Source of the DNA: Pseudomonas sp. RIT623
Lineage (GTDB): Bacteria > Pseudomonadota > Gammaproteobacteria > Pseudomonadales > Pseudomonadaceae
Assembly (NCBI RefSeq): GCF_004519305.1
Contig: NZ_SOZA01000044.1
Coordinates: 1 to 39,659, forward strand
Direction of reading: 5' to 3'
DNA: 39,659 bases
Both the position numbers and the translations under genes were made by a program. The first letter of the stretch is position 1. The number at the start of each line of letters is the position of its first letter. The notes under the pieces are model-generated. The model saw nothing but the letters and a program-made list of their open reading frames with translations, had not been told where the DNA came from and ran no database searches. Shown here in pieces: positions 7,495 through 15,282 of this stretch.

Positions 7495-8175
7495 TCAGCT
7501 CCAGCCAGCCTTGCTGCGGCGGCCAGCGTAGAGCATCAGCAGCACCAGGAAGGAGAACACCAGCATGGCCCCGGCCAGCCAATGGGCCTGGGCGTATTCC
7601 ATGGCCTCGACGTGATCGAAGATCTGCACCGAGACTACACGGGTCTTGTCGGGGATATTGCCACCGATCATCAGCACCACCCCGAACTCGCCCACGGTAT
7701 GGGCGAAGCCGAGGATGCTGGCAGTGACGAAGCCGGGGCGGGCCAGCGGCAGGACCACGTGGATGAAGCTGTCCCAAGGGCTGGCGCGCAAGGTGGCGGC
7801 CACTTCCAGCGGGCGCTGGCCGATGGCGCCGAAGGCGTTCTGCAGCGGTTGCACCACGAACGGCATGGAGTACACCACCGAGCCGATTACCAGGCCGGTG
7901 AAACTGAACACCACGCTGCCCAGGCCCAGGGCCTGGGTTGCCTGGCCGATCCAGCCATGGGGCCCGAGGGCAAGCAGCAGGTAGAAGCCGATCACCGTCG
8001 GCGGCAGCACCAGGGGCAGGGCCACCACCGCGCCGATCGGCCCGCGCAGCCAGGAGCGGGTGCGCGCCAGCCACCAGGCGATGGGCGTGCCCAGCACCAG
8101 CAAGATGGCGGTGGTCAGGCTGGCCAGCTTGATGGTCAGCCAGATCGCGCCCAGGTCACTGGCGTCCAGCGGCAT
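7495..8175 (-). CDS. modB: Molybdate ABC transporter permease
   Basis: The product is a 226-residue inner-membrane permease with about five hydrophobic spans. The cytoplasmic loop that docks the ATPase carries a recognisable EAA-type motif region (VAATLRASPWDSFIHVVLPL). It is the membrane channel for molybdate handed over by ModA. Its ATG overlaps the modA stop codon (TGATG). Size and order A-B-C match the standard mod operon. Confidence 0.94.
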   Translation of the reverse strand: MPLDASDLGAIWLTIKLASLTTAILLVLGTPIAWWLARTRSWLRGPIGAVVALPLVLPPTVIGFYLLLALGPHGWIGQATQALGLGSVVFSFTGLVIGSVVYSMPFVVQPLQNAFGAIGQRPLEVAATLRASPWDSFIHVVLPLARPGFVTASILGFAHTVGEFGVVLMIGGNIPDKTRVVSVQIFDHVEAMEYAQAHWLAGAMLVFSFLVLLMLYAGRRSKAGWS

Positions 8176-8933
8176 CAGATTTCATAACCGTAGGACTTGA
8201 TCACCGCGGCAGCCTTCGGGCCCTTGAGGTAGTCCACCAGGGCCTTGGCCGCTGGGTTGTCCTTGCCCTTGTTGAGGATGACCGCATCCTGGCGGATCGG
8301 ATCATGCAGTTCGGCAGGCACGATCCAGGCCGAGCCTTCGCTGATCTTGCCGTCCTTGTAGACCTGCGACAGGGCGACGAAGCCCAGTTCGGCGTTGCCG
8401 GTGGAGACGAACTGGAACGCCTGGGTGATGTTCTGGCCTTCGACGATCTTGGCCTTGGTGGCCTCGGTCAGTTTCAGCTTGTCCAGCACCTGGGTGGCGG
8501 CCAGGCCGTAGGGCGCGGCCTTGGGGTTGGCAATGGACAGGTGCTTGAAGTCGTTCTTCTTCAGTACCTCGCCCTGGGCGTCGACGTAACCTGGTTTGGC
8601 CGACCATAAGGCCAGGGTGCCGATGGCGTAGGTGAAACGCGAGCCTGCGACGATTTCCTTTTCCTGCTCGAGCTTGGCCGGGGTGCTGTCGTCGGCGGCG
8701 AGGAACACTTCGAACGGGGCGCCGTTCTTGATCTGTGCGTAGAACTGGCCAGTGGCGCCATAGGCGGCGACCAGCTTGTGGCCGGTGTCCTTCTCGAAGT
8801 CCTTGGCGATGGCCTGGATCGGCGCTGTAAAGTTGGCGGCCACGGCAACCTGGACTTCATCGGCCCAGGCACTGTTGAGGCAGACAAGGCTGGCGAGGGT
8901 GCTGACGGCCAGGTGGGACAGGCGAATACGCAT
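8175..8933 (-). CDS. modA: Molybdate-binding periplasmic protein
   Basis: The product has 252 residues with a Sec signal peptide (MRIRLSHLAVSTLASLVCL, cleavage after NSAWA about residue 24). The mature part begins DEVQVAVAANFTAPIQAIAK, the typical ModA start, and contains AAYGATGQFYAQIKNGAPFEV and DSTPAKL, regions that bind the oxyanion. It captures molybdate or tungstate in the periplasm for ModBC. A ModE-type operator lies 29 bp upstream. It is the first gene of modABC. Confidence 0.95.
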   Translation of the reverse strand: MRIRLSHLAVSTLASLVCLNSAWADEVQVAVAANFTAPIQAIAKDFEKDTGHKLVAAYGATGQFYAQIKNGAPFEVFLAADDSTPAKLEQEKEIVAGSRFTYAIGTLALWSAKPGYVDAQGEVLKKNDFKHLSIANPKAAPYGLAATQVLDKLKLTEATKAKIVEGQNITQAFQFVSTGNAELGFVALSQVYKDGKISEGSAWIVPAELHDPIRQDAVILNKGKDNPAAKALVDYLKGPKAAAVIKSYGYEI

Positions 8934-8961
8934 GCGAACGGCTCCAGAGGATGGCGGTTTT

Positions 8962-8985
8962 CGTTATGGTGCGAAATATATAGCG
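8962..8985 (-). promoter_or_regulatory. ModE-type operator upstream of modA
   Basis: Read on the minus strand the site is CGCTATATA-N6-ACCATAACG. It fits the known ModE consensus (CGnTATATA, six bases, TATATAACG) fully in one half and in the outer six bases of the other. It ends 29 bp before the modA start, where a molybdate-bound repressor would block transcription. No modE gene is in the window. Confidence 0.65.
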
Positions 8986-9028
8986 AGCAGCCATCCGTCG
9001 GGAAGGGGTAGCGTGATAAATTCCTGAT

Positions 9029-10099
9029 CTATAGGTCAGCTTTTGCTGTCGGGCCGGCGATCAGCCGCGTCAGCTCGCCTGCGGGCATGGGTTGCCCCAG
9101 GCGCAGCGCCTGGCCCGACCAGAGGTTGCTGAAGTCGCTGTTGCCTTGTGGGTCGCTGATCGCCCGCAGCGGCATCAGCGCGCCACCGGCCAGTGGAAAC
9201 CGCGGCGCCAGCGCGCTCATCGGCCCCAGTTCGCGCATGATGCGGTTGTAGATGCCCCGTGCCGGGCGGCCGGTGAACAGGTTGGTCAGCGCCGTCGCGC
9301 TCGCCGGCGCGGTGTCCAGGGCATGGCGGTGGGCCGGGGAAACCTTGGCTTCGGGGCAGAACAGATAGGCGGTGCCGACCTGCACCGCCGAGGCGCCCAG
9401 GGCCAGGGCGGCGCGCAGGCCCCGGTGGTCGGCGATGCCGCCAGCGGCGATCACCGGGAGGCGCACCGCATCGACCACTTGTGGCACCAGGGCGAAGGTG
9501 CCGATCTGGCTGGTGAGGTCGTCGCTCAGGAACATGCCCCGATGGCCGCCGGCCTCGTAGCCCATGGCGATGATCGCATCGCAGCCGTGCCGCTCCAGCC
9601 AAATGGCTTCTTCCACGGTGGTGGCACTGGACAGGACCTTGGCCCCGCTGGCTTTCACCCGTTGCAGCAGTTCTGCAGGCGGCAGGCCGAAGTGGAAACT
9701 GACCACCTCCGGGCGCAGTTGCTCGACCAGCAGGCAACCCTGTTCATCGAACGGCGCACGACTGGACACTGGTGTGGGGGCGTCGAAGTCAGCGCCGACT
9801 TCATCGTAATAAGGCTTGAGCGCCTGCTTCCAGCGCGCATCGCGTACCGGGTCGGGAGCGGGCGGTTGATGACAGAAGAAGTTGAGGTTGAGTGGGCCCT
9901 GGCAGGCTTCGCGAAACGCCGCGATCTCACTGCGAATCTGTTCGCCGTCGAGCATGGCGCAGGGCAGGGCGCCCAGGCCGCCGGCGTTGCCAACGGCGAT
10001 GGCCATCGCCGAACCCGTGGCGCCGGCCATGGGCGCCTGGAGAATAGGCACCTCGATGCCCAGCAGGTCGAGGATGCGGCGGTCTTGCCAGGTGCTCAT
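9029..10099 (-). CDS. Nitronate monooxygenase (FMN-dependent, NMO/2-NPD family)
   Basis: The product has 356 residues and a flavin TIM-barrel. Family marks are the N-terminal PILQAPMAG, YEAGGHRGMF with the catalytic His, and IAAGGIADHRG plus GASAVQVGTAYLFC for FMN phosphate binding. These enzymes oxidise toxic nitronates such as propionate-3-nitronate to carbonyl and nitrite. The motif set and length favour class I NMO, though some relatives have other roles. Two small genes lie directly upstream on the same strand, the nearer one 34 nt away, so it may be the last gene of a three-gene operon. Confidence 0.85.
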   Translation of the reverse strand: MSTWQDRRILDLLGIEVPILQAPMAGATGSAMAIAVGNAGGLGALPCAMLDGEQIRSEIAAFREACQGPLNLNFFCHQPPAPDPVRDARWKQALKPYYDEVGADFDAPTPVSSRAPFDEQGCLLVEQLRPEVVSFHFGLPPAELLQRVKASGAKVLSSATTVEEAIWLERHGCDAIIAMGYEAGGHRGMFLSDDLTSQIGTFALVPQVVDAVRLPVIAAGGIADHRGLRAALALGASAVQVGTAYLFCPEAKVSPAHRHALDTAPASATALTNLFTGRPARGIYNRIMRELGPMSALAPRFPLAGGALMPLRAISDPQGNSDFSNLWSGQALRLGQPMPAGELTRLIAGPTAKADL

Positions 10100-10133
10100 G
10101 GGCGACTCCTTGAGTGCGGTGTGTCGGGCGTGA

Positions 10134-10304
10134 TTACAGGGCCTTGCTGACCTGGATGTCGCTGATCTTCTCGGCGTCCTCGCCGTGGATCTTGCGCAGG
10201 GCTTGCTGCGCCTGCTCCAGGGAGGCGTCGGGCATCTGGGCGAAATCCCAGCGACGCTGGCCGTCGAGCTTGTACTTGATCACGTATTTGGTGGTCTGGG
10301 TCAT
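10134..10304 (-). CDS. Small 56-residue protein, function unknown
   Basis: This short frame codes MTQTTKYVIKYKLDGQRRWD at the start and ends IQVSKAL. It is a charged, globular-looking small protein with an initial beta-like stretch (KYVIKYKLDGQRRW) and a helix (DASLEQAQQALRKIHG). No family is recognised. It lies 7 nt after the DUF1883 gene and 34 nt before the nitronate monooxygenase gene, all on the minus strand. Codon use matches the neighbours (third positions mainly G/C), which supports it as a real gene. The ribosome site is weak, consistent with coupling to the upstream gene. Confidence 0.7.
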   Translation of the reverse strand: MTQTTKYVIKYKLDGQRRWDFAQMPDASLEQAQQALRKIHGEDAEKISDIQVSKAL

Positions 10305-10311
10305 GCTGTGG

Positions 10312-10614
10312 TTATCCGAGTTTCGACGACGAGCGACGAATGATCTTGATCTTGTGGGTCAGGGTCGGTTTGCGCGTGACCGAAATAGGGCGTGTGGTCA
10401 CGGTGTCGATGGTGATGTTCCAGAAGCCGGTGCTGGGCACGGTGATCTTCGCCGGGAACTTGTCGAAATGGCCGCCGTGATAGGTGTGTCGACCGCCGTT
10501 CTTGAAGCTGCGGAAGTTGGCGTCGTTCATCAGGCGGATGTTGCAGCGCTGGGAGCACTCGATGACGACGATATCGTCCTCGTTCAAGTGCTCGCGCTGG
10601 TGTACGAATTTCAT
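10312..10614 (-). CDS. DUF1883 domain protein
   Basis: The product has 100 residues and no signal peptide. It begins MKFVHQREHLNEDDIVVIEC and contains DANFRSFKNGGRHTYHGGHF, then a beta-rich end with TGFWNITIDTV, the layout of the DUF1883 family. Its biochemical role is not known to me. The ATG at 10614 has GGAG upstream; the frame is open to 10659 but without such a site. It is the first of three closely spaced minus-strand genes ending in nitronate monooxygenase. The tail KIKIIRRSSSKLG is basic. Confidence 0.75.
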   Translation of the reverse strand: MKFVHQREHLNEDDIVVIECSQRCNIRLMNDANFRSFKNGGRHTYHGGHFDKFPAKITVPSTGFWNITIDTVTTRPISVTRKPTLTHKIKIIRRSSSKLG

Positions 10615-10774
10615 GGGGTGCTCCGCAAGGATTGGTTCTGCAAACGCGCACGATATCACGATGTGCGGTTACACTTGCGCCCGGCTGGCCCCGCCAGGGA
10701 GATTTCTGCCATACCAGGGAGCAAATCGGCATGGATGTGGTCACAGGATGACTTTGAAGGTGGAGAGAGCAGCA

Positions 10775-11134
10775 ATGAAATGGGTGGTAGCAGCAGTGTC
10801 GCTGGCGTTGGGTGGTTGTGTCAGCGTTTCTGAATTGGAACAGTCCCACGCGACGCTGGACGTGATGTCCGGCAAATCGCCGCGCGAATATGCCGAGTGC
10901 GTGAAGCGCAAACTGGCCGATAGCCGCGATCCCTTGCAGGAACAAGTGCGCGATGACGGCTTGCGCCTGATCGTGCCGCAAAAACTCTCCTCCGGTGCCG
11001 GCCCGGCGGCTTTGCTGGACATCGACAAGCGTGGTAGCGGTAGCGCAATCAAGGTCTACGAACGGCTGAACAACTTCCCGCTGCGCCTGGGCGACGTGCG
11101 TACTTCGGCTACCCAGTGCATCTCCGGTTCTTGA
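10775..11134 (+). CDS. Putative outer-membrane-bound lipoprotein
   Basis: The product has 119 residues with a lipoprotein signal (MKWVVAAVSLALGGC, lipidated Cys15). The mature part contains SGKSPREYAECVKRKLAD and ends SATQCISGS; Cys in both stretches could form a disulfide. No family is recognised. The ATG at 10775 is preceded by GGAGAGAGC; an in-frame ATG at 10748 is an alternative but spoils the signal peptide. It is divergent from the DUF1883 operon. Confidence 0.7.
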   Translation: MKWVVAAVSLALGGCVSVSELEQSHATLDVMSGKSPREYAECVKRKLADSRDPLQEQVRDDGLRLIVPQKLSSGAGPAALLDIDKRGSGSAIKVYERLNNFPLRLGDVRTSATQCISGS

Positions 11135-11280
11135 TCTGGCTCAGTTAAAAAGCGATTAACTGGCTCATTGCCACTTTCCTTCCCGGCGGCACGTTGTCGC
11201 AGGCCGGGGAATAAGCCTAGTATTTCTGGGCTTATATCGTTTAAGCCTAAGCTTATAACAAGGAAAATGGAGCCTCCGTG

Positions 11281-11931
11281 ATGAAACCCCTGAGCCCCGT
11301 CGTGATCGGCAGCTTGCTGATCCTGGCCTGGCCCTCGGCGCACGCTGCCGACGGCCAGAAAATCTTCAACCAGGGCGGGGACAACCCCGCCGCCATGGCC
11401 TGCATCGGCTGCCACGGGCCGGATGGCAAAGGCATTGCCGCCGCCGGCTTCCCCCGCTTGGCCGGCTTGTCCGCCGGTTATCTGGCCAAGCAACTGGACG
11501 ATTTTCGCAACGGCAGCCGCAAGCAGCCGGTGATGGAACCTTTGGCCAAGGCCATGGCGCCTGCGGAAATCGAGGCGGTCAGCGCTTATCTGAGCAGCTT
11601 GCCCGCCGATGCCGCGCCCGACGTGCGCCGCCAGCAGATCGCCGACGACCCGGTGACCCGCCTGGCGCTGTATGGCGACTGGAGCCGGCAGATCCCCGGG
11701 TGCGTGCAATGCCACGGGCCGGGCGGCAGCGGCATCGGCGAGCACTTTCCGCCCCTGGCCGGACAGCCGGCGGGCTACCTGGTGGCCCAGCTCAACGCCT
11801 GGCGCGATGGCAGCCGCCGCAACGACCCCAACCAGTTGATGGTCAACGTGGCCAAGGCCATGACCGACACCGAGGTCAAGGAAGTCGCCGATTACTTCGC
11901 CAAGCTGTCCAGCCCGGAGGTCAAGCCATGA
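11281..11931 (+). CDS. tsdB: Dihaem cytochrome c4-type electron carrier, TsdB-like
   Basis: The product has 216 residues with a Sec signal peptide ending about AHA (residue 22). Two c-type haem sites are CIGCH (41-45) and CVQCH (141-145), in two similar halves, each with FPRLAG/FPPLAG and a later Met that can be the sixth ligand (VMEPLAKAM, LMVNVAKAM). It is periplasmic. GGAG (11269-11272) precedes ATG 11281; GTG 11278 is an alternative. The stop overlaps the tsdA start (ATGA). Pairing with a TsdA-type enzyme, as in P. stutzeri, identifies it as the likely electron acceptor TsdB; alone it would be called cytochrome c4. Confidence 0.82.
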   Translation: MKPLSPVVIGSLLILAWPSAHAADGQKIFNQGGDNPAAMACIGCHGPDGKGIAAAGFPRLAGLSAGYLAKQLDDFRNGSRKQPVMEPLAKAMAPAEIEAVSAYLSSLPADAAPDVRRQQIADDPVTRLALYGDWSRQIPGCVQCHGPGGSGIGEHFPPLAGQPAGYLVAQLNAWRDGSRRNDPNQLMVNVAKAMTDTEVKEVADYFAKLSSPEVKP

Positions 11932-12842
11932 AGCCGATGATCCCAACCCTGCTGCTGCTGGCCATCGGCAGTGTCCAGGCCGCGCCTATCGCCATGGAAG
12001 ACCAGTCCCAGCTCAAGGTCCCCGGTGTGCAGGCCGAGCCGCAGTTTGCCCCGCCGGCGGAAAACGCGATTCCGGACAACGCCTTTGGCAAGATGGTCCG
12101 CGAGGGCCATGCGCTGTTCGTCGATACCCGGCGGTTGATGCCCGAAGCTGCGAAAAATGGCCTGAACTGCAGCAACTGCCATCTGGACCAGGGGCGCATG
12201 GCGCATTCGGCGCCGCTGTGGGGCGCCTACCCGATGTACCCGGCGTATCGCAAGAAAAATGACAAGGTCAATACCTTCGCCGAGCGTATCCAGGGGTGTT
12301 TCACCTTCAGCATGAACGGCAAGCCTCCGGCGGCCGACAGCCCGCAGATGACCGCCTTGAGCGTGTACGCCTATTGGCTGTCGACCCAGGCGCCGACGGG
12401 CGTGGAGATTGCCGGGCGTGGCTACCCCGAGGTCCCCAGGCCGGCAGCTGGCTACGACTTCAAGCGGGGCCAGCAGGTGTACCAGCAGCAGTGCGCAATC
12501 TGCCATGGCGACAACGGCGAAGGGCAGAAGGTGGCTGGGGAGTATGTGATGCCGCCGTTGTGGGGCAAGGACTCCTACAACTGGGGGGCCGGCATGCACC
12601 GGATCAACACCGCCGCGTCGTTCATCAAGTACAACATGCCGCTGGGCAAGCCTGGCAGCCTGAGCGATCAGCAGGCCTGGGACGTGGCCGCCTGGATCAA
12701 CCGCCATGAGCGGCCGCAGGATCCACGCCTGGTCGAGGGCTCGATCGAGAAGACCCGGCTGAAGTTCCATGCCAACGATGGGGTCAACCTGTATGGGCAG
12801 AAGGTCGATGGCGTGTTGATCGGGCAGGGCATCGGCGGCTGA
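11928..12842 (+). CDS. tsdA: Thiosulfate dehydrogenase / tetrathionate reductase, TsdA family
   Basis: The product has 304 residues with a signal peptide ending about VQA (residue 18). Haem 1 is bound by CSNCH (81-85) and haem 2 by CAICH (189-193). Cys124 in AERIQGCFTFSMNG matches the unusual Cys haem ligand of the TsdA active site. TsdA joins two thiosulfates into tetrathionate in the periplasm and can run in reverse. The start overlaps the tsdB stop by 4 nt, giving a coupled pair. The assignment rests on the Cys ligand motif and the NCHLDQGR stretch; which direction it runs in this organism cannot be read from sequence. Confidence 0.85.
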   Translation: MKPMIPTLLLLAIGSVQAAPIAMEDQSQLKVPGVQAEPQFAPPAENAIPDNAFGKMVREGHALFVDTRRLMPEAAKNGLNCSNCHLDQGRMAHSAPLWGAYPMYPAYRKKNDKVNTFAERIQGCFTFSMNGKPPAADSPQMTALSVYAYWLSTQAPTGVEIAGRGYPEVPRPAAGYDFKRGQQVYQQQCAICHGDNGEGQKVAGEYVMPPLWGKDSYNWGAGMHRINTAASFIKYNMPLGKPGSLSDQQAWDVAAWINRHERPQDPRLVEGSIEKTRLKFHANDGVNLYGQKVDGVLIGQGIGG

Positions 12843-12935
12843 GGTACAGGCCTGTCATCACCTTGCCCCAGCCTTGTCACCGCCCTGCAATCCCCGCTGA
12901 TGTTCCATGGCCGCAACCTTCAAAGGAGCGTGGCC

Positions 12936-14297
12936 ATGGAACTGTGTGTGATCGGAGCGGGGTACGTGGGGCTGGTGACGGCCGCCTGTTTCGCCGAGAT
13001 GGGCAACCGCGTGGTTTGCCTGGAGCACGACAAGGCACGCCTGGCGCAACTGCGCGAGGGCCAGTGCCCGATCTACGAGCCCGGCCTGCAGGCGCTGCTG
13101 CAAACCGGCCTGCGCAGCAGCCAACTGAGTTTCACCGATGACTGCAGCCAGGCCCTGGCGCGGGCCGAGGTGGTATTCATAGCCGTCGGCACGCCCAGCC
13201 ATGAGGACGGTTCGGCCGACCTGCGGCACGTGCTGGCGGTGGCCGACAGCCTGGGCCGTCACTTGCCACGGGCCTGCCTGGTGGTGAACAAGTCGACGGT
13301 GCCGGTCGGGACCGCCGAACGCGTGGCCCGGCAGATTGCCGCCGGCTTGCGCAGCCGTGGCGCCCGTTTCGTGGTGGAGGTGGCGAGCAACCCCGAGTTT
13401 CTCAAGGAGGGCAGCGCCCTCGATGACTTCCTGCGCCCGGACCGGATCATCATCGGCAGCGACAGCGCGCAGGCCGTGCAGTGCCTGCAGCGGCTGTACG
13501 CGCCCTTTGTGCGTAACCGCGAGCGAATCCTGCTGATGACGCCACGGGCCGCAGAGTTCAGCAAATACGCCGCCAACGCTTTCCTGGCCACCAAGATTTC
13601 CTTCATCAACGAACTGGCCGGCTTGTGTGGCCATCTGGGCGTGGATATCGAGCAGGTGCGCCGCGGCATCGGCAGCGACAGTCGTATTGGCAGCCACTTC
13701 ATCTATGCCGGTTGTGGCTACGGCGGCTCCTGCTTCCCCAAGGACGTGCGGGCCCTGGTCCATTGCGCCGAGCAGCAGGGTTACCAACCGGCGATCCTCA
13801 AGGCCGTGCAGGCGCGCAACAGCGAGCAGAAGGCTTTGCTGTTCCAGGCCCTGCGGCAGCATTTTGGCGGTGTGCTGCGCGGTCGTCACGTGGCGTTGTG
13901 GGGGTTGGCCTTCAAACCCGGTACCGACGACCTGCGCGAGGCGCCCAGCCTGGTGTTGTTGGAGGCCTTGCTGGCCGCCGGGGCGCAGGTCCAGGCCTGT
14001 GACCCGGCGGCGCTGGCCGGGGTGGCGGACCGTTATCCGCAGGCCGTGGCCAGTGGCCAACTGCGCCTGAGCGAGGACCCCTACAGTTGCGTCGAAGGGG
14101 CCGACGCGCTGGTGTTGCTGACCGAGTGGAAGCAGTTTCGCCAGCCCGATTTCATCCGTGTAAGGGGGCTGATGCGCATGCCGGTGCTGTTCGACGGACG
14201 CAATATTTACGATCCCTCGGAACTATCTACACTGGGATATCTCTATCATGGCATCGGCCGACCACGGGCGGGGCATTGTAAGGTGACTGCCGCCTGA
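12936..14297 (+). CDS. ugd: UDP-glucose 6-dehydrogenase
   Basis: The product has 453 residues and oxidises UDP-glucose to UDP-glucuronate with two NAD+. It has the N-terminal NAD fold VIGAGYVGLV, the KSTVPVGT stretch, the SNPEFLKEG loop and catalytic Cys266 in GYGGSCFPKD. The C-terminal part carries ALWGLAFKPGTDDLREAPS and the final DGRNIYDP motif. The ATG at 12936 has AAAGGAG upstream; the ATG at 12900 does not. It is 47 nt before galU, which makes its substrate. The product feeds exopolysaccharide or lipopolysaccharide precursors. Confidence 0.95.
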   Translation: MELCVIGAGYVGLVTAACFAEMGNRVVCLEHDKARLAQLREGQCPIYEPGLQALLQTGLRSSQLSFTDDCSQALARAEVVFIAVGTPSHEDGSADLRHVLAVADSLGRHLPRACLVVNKSTVPVGTAERVARQIAAGLRSRGARFVVEVASNPEFLKEGSALDDFLRPDRIIIGSDSAQAVQCLQRLYAPFVRNRERILLMTPRAAEFSKYAANAFLATKISFINELAGLCGHLGVDIEQVRRGIGSDSRIGSHFIYAGCGYGGSCFPKDVRALVHCAEQQGYQPAILKAVQARNSEQKALLFQALRQHFGGVLRGRHVALWGLAFKPGTDDLREAPSLVLLEALLAAGAQVQACDPAALAGVADRYPQAVASGQLRLSEDPYSCVEGADALVLLTEWKQFRQPDFIRVRGLMRMPVLFDGRNIYDPSELSTLGYLYHGIGRPRAGHCKVTAA

Positions 14298-14344
14298 TTA
14301 GACTGCGCCGAATTTCGTACGCAAAGCCCTTGTTAAGGACGTAT

Positions 14345-15184
14345 ATGATCAAGAAATGCTTGTTCCCGGCAGCCGGTTACGGCACTCGCTTCCTGCCCGC
14401 TACCAAAGCCATGCCAAAGGAAATGCTGCCGGTGGTCAACAAGCCACTGATCCAGTATGGCGTTGAAGAGGCACTGGACGCCGGCCTGAACGAGATCTCC
14501 ATCGTCACCGGTCGCGGCAAGCGTGCCCTGGAAGACCACTTCGACATCAGCTACGAGCTGGAAAACCAGATCAAGGGCACCGACAAGGAGAAGTACCTGG
14601 TCGGTATCCGTCGACTGCTCGACGGGTGCTCGTTCTCCTACACCCGCCAGACCGAAATGAAAGGCCTGGGGCACGCGATCCTGACCGGTCGCCCGCTGAT
14701 CGGCGACGAGCCGTTCGCCGTGGTGCTGGCCGACGACTTGTGCGTCAACCCAGAGGGTGACGGCGTCTTGACCCAGATGGTCAAGCTGTTCAAGCAGTAC
14801 CGTTGCTCGATCGTTGCCATCCAGGAAGTCGACCCGCAGGAAACCAACAAGTACGGTGTGATCGCTGGCGAAATGATCCGCGACGACATCTATCGCGTGA
14901 CCAACATGGTCGAGAAGCCCAAGCCCGAGGACGCGCCGTCGAACCTGGCGATCATCGGTCGCTACATCCTGACCCCGGACATCTTCGACATCATCGCCAA
15001 TACCGAGCCTGGCAAGGGCGGCGAGATCCAGATCACCGACGCCCTGCTGCAGCAGGCCAAGGATGGCTGCGTGATCGCCTACAAGTTCAAGGGCAAGCGT
15101 TTCGACTGCGGCGGCGCCGAGGGTTACATCGACGCGACCAATTTCTGTTTCGAGAACTATTACAAGACCGGCAAGGCGTACTGA
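14345..15184 (+). CDS. galU: UTP-glucose-1-phosphate uridylyltransferase
   Basis: The product has 279 residues and makes UDP-glucose from glucose 1-phosphate and UTP in the cytoplasm. The nucleotide-binding start FPAAGYGTRFLPATKAMPKE, the LADDLCVNP metal site and the VEKPKPEDAPSNLAIIGRY stretch are all standard for GalU. AAGGA lies 5 nt before the ATG at 14345; the frame is open further upstream without such a site. A strong terminator follows. It works with Ugd and supplies trehalose, lipopolysaccharide and exopolysaccharide pathways. Confidence 0.96.
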   Translation: MIKKCLFPAAGYGTRFLPATKAMPKEMLPVVNKPLIQYGVEEALDAGLNEISIVTGRGKRALEDHFDISYELENQIKGTDKEKYLVGIRRLLDGCSFSYTRQTEMKGLGHAILTGRPLIGDEPFAVVLADDLCVNPEGDGVLTQMVKLFKQYRCSIVAIQEVDPQETNKYGVIAGEMIRDDIYRVTNMVEKPKPEDAPSNLAIIGRYILTPDIFDIIANTEPGKGGEIQITDALLQQAKDGCVIAYKFKGKRFDCGGAEGYIDATNFCFENYYKTGKAY

Positions 15185-15205
15185 GTTCGCCCGGCAGGTC
15201 CAGGA

Positions 15206-15229
15206 GCCACCCTTCGGGGTGGCTTTTTT
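15206..15229 (+). terminator. Rho-independent terminator of galU
   Basis: The stem GCCACCC/GGGTGGC with a TTCG-type loop is followed by six T residues 22 nt after the galU stop. Confidence 0.9.
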
Positions 15230-15282
15230 GTTTGCGGCGGGCAACGGCGTTATGCTGGGCGCCTGCCTAGGAGAGTGAATAC

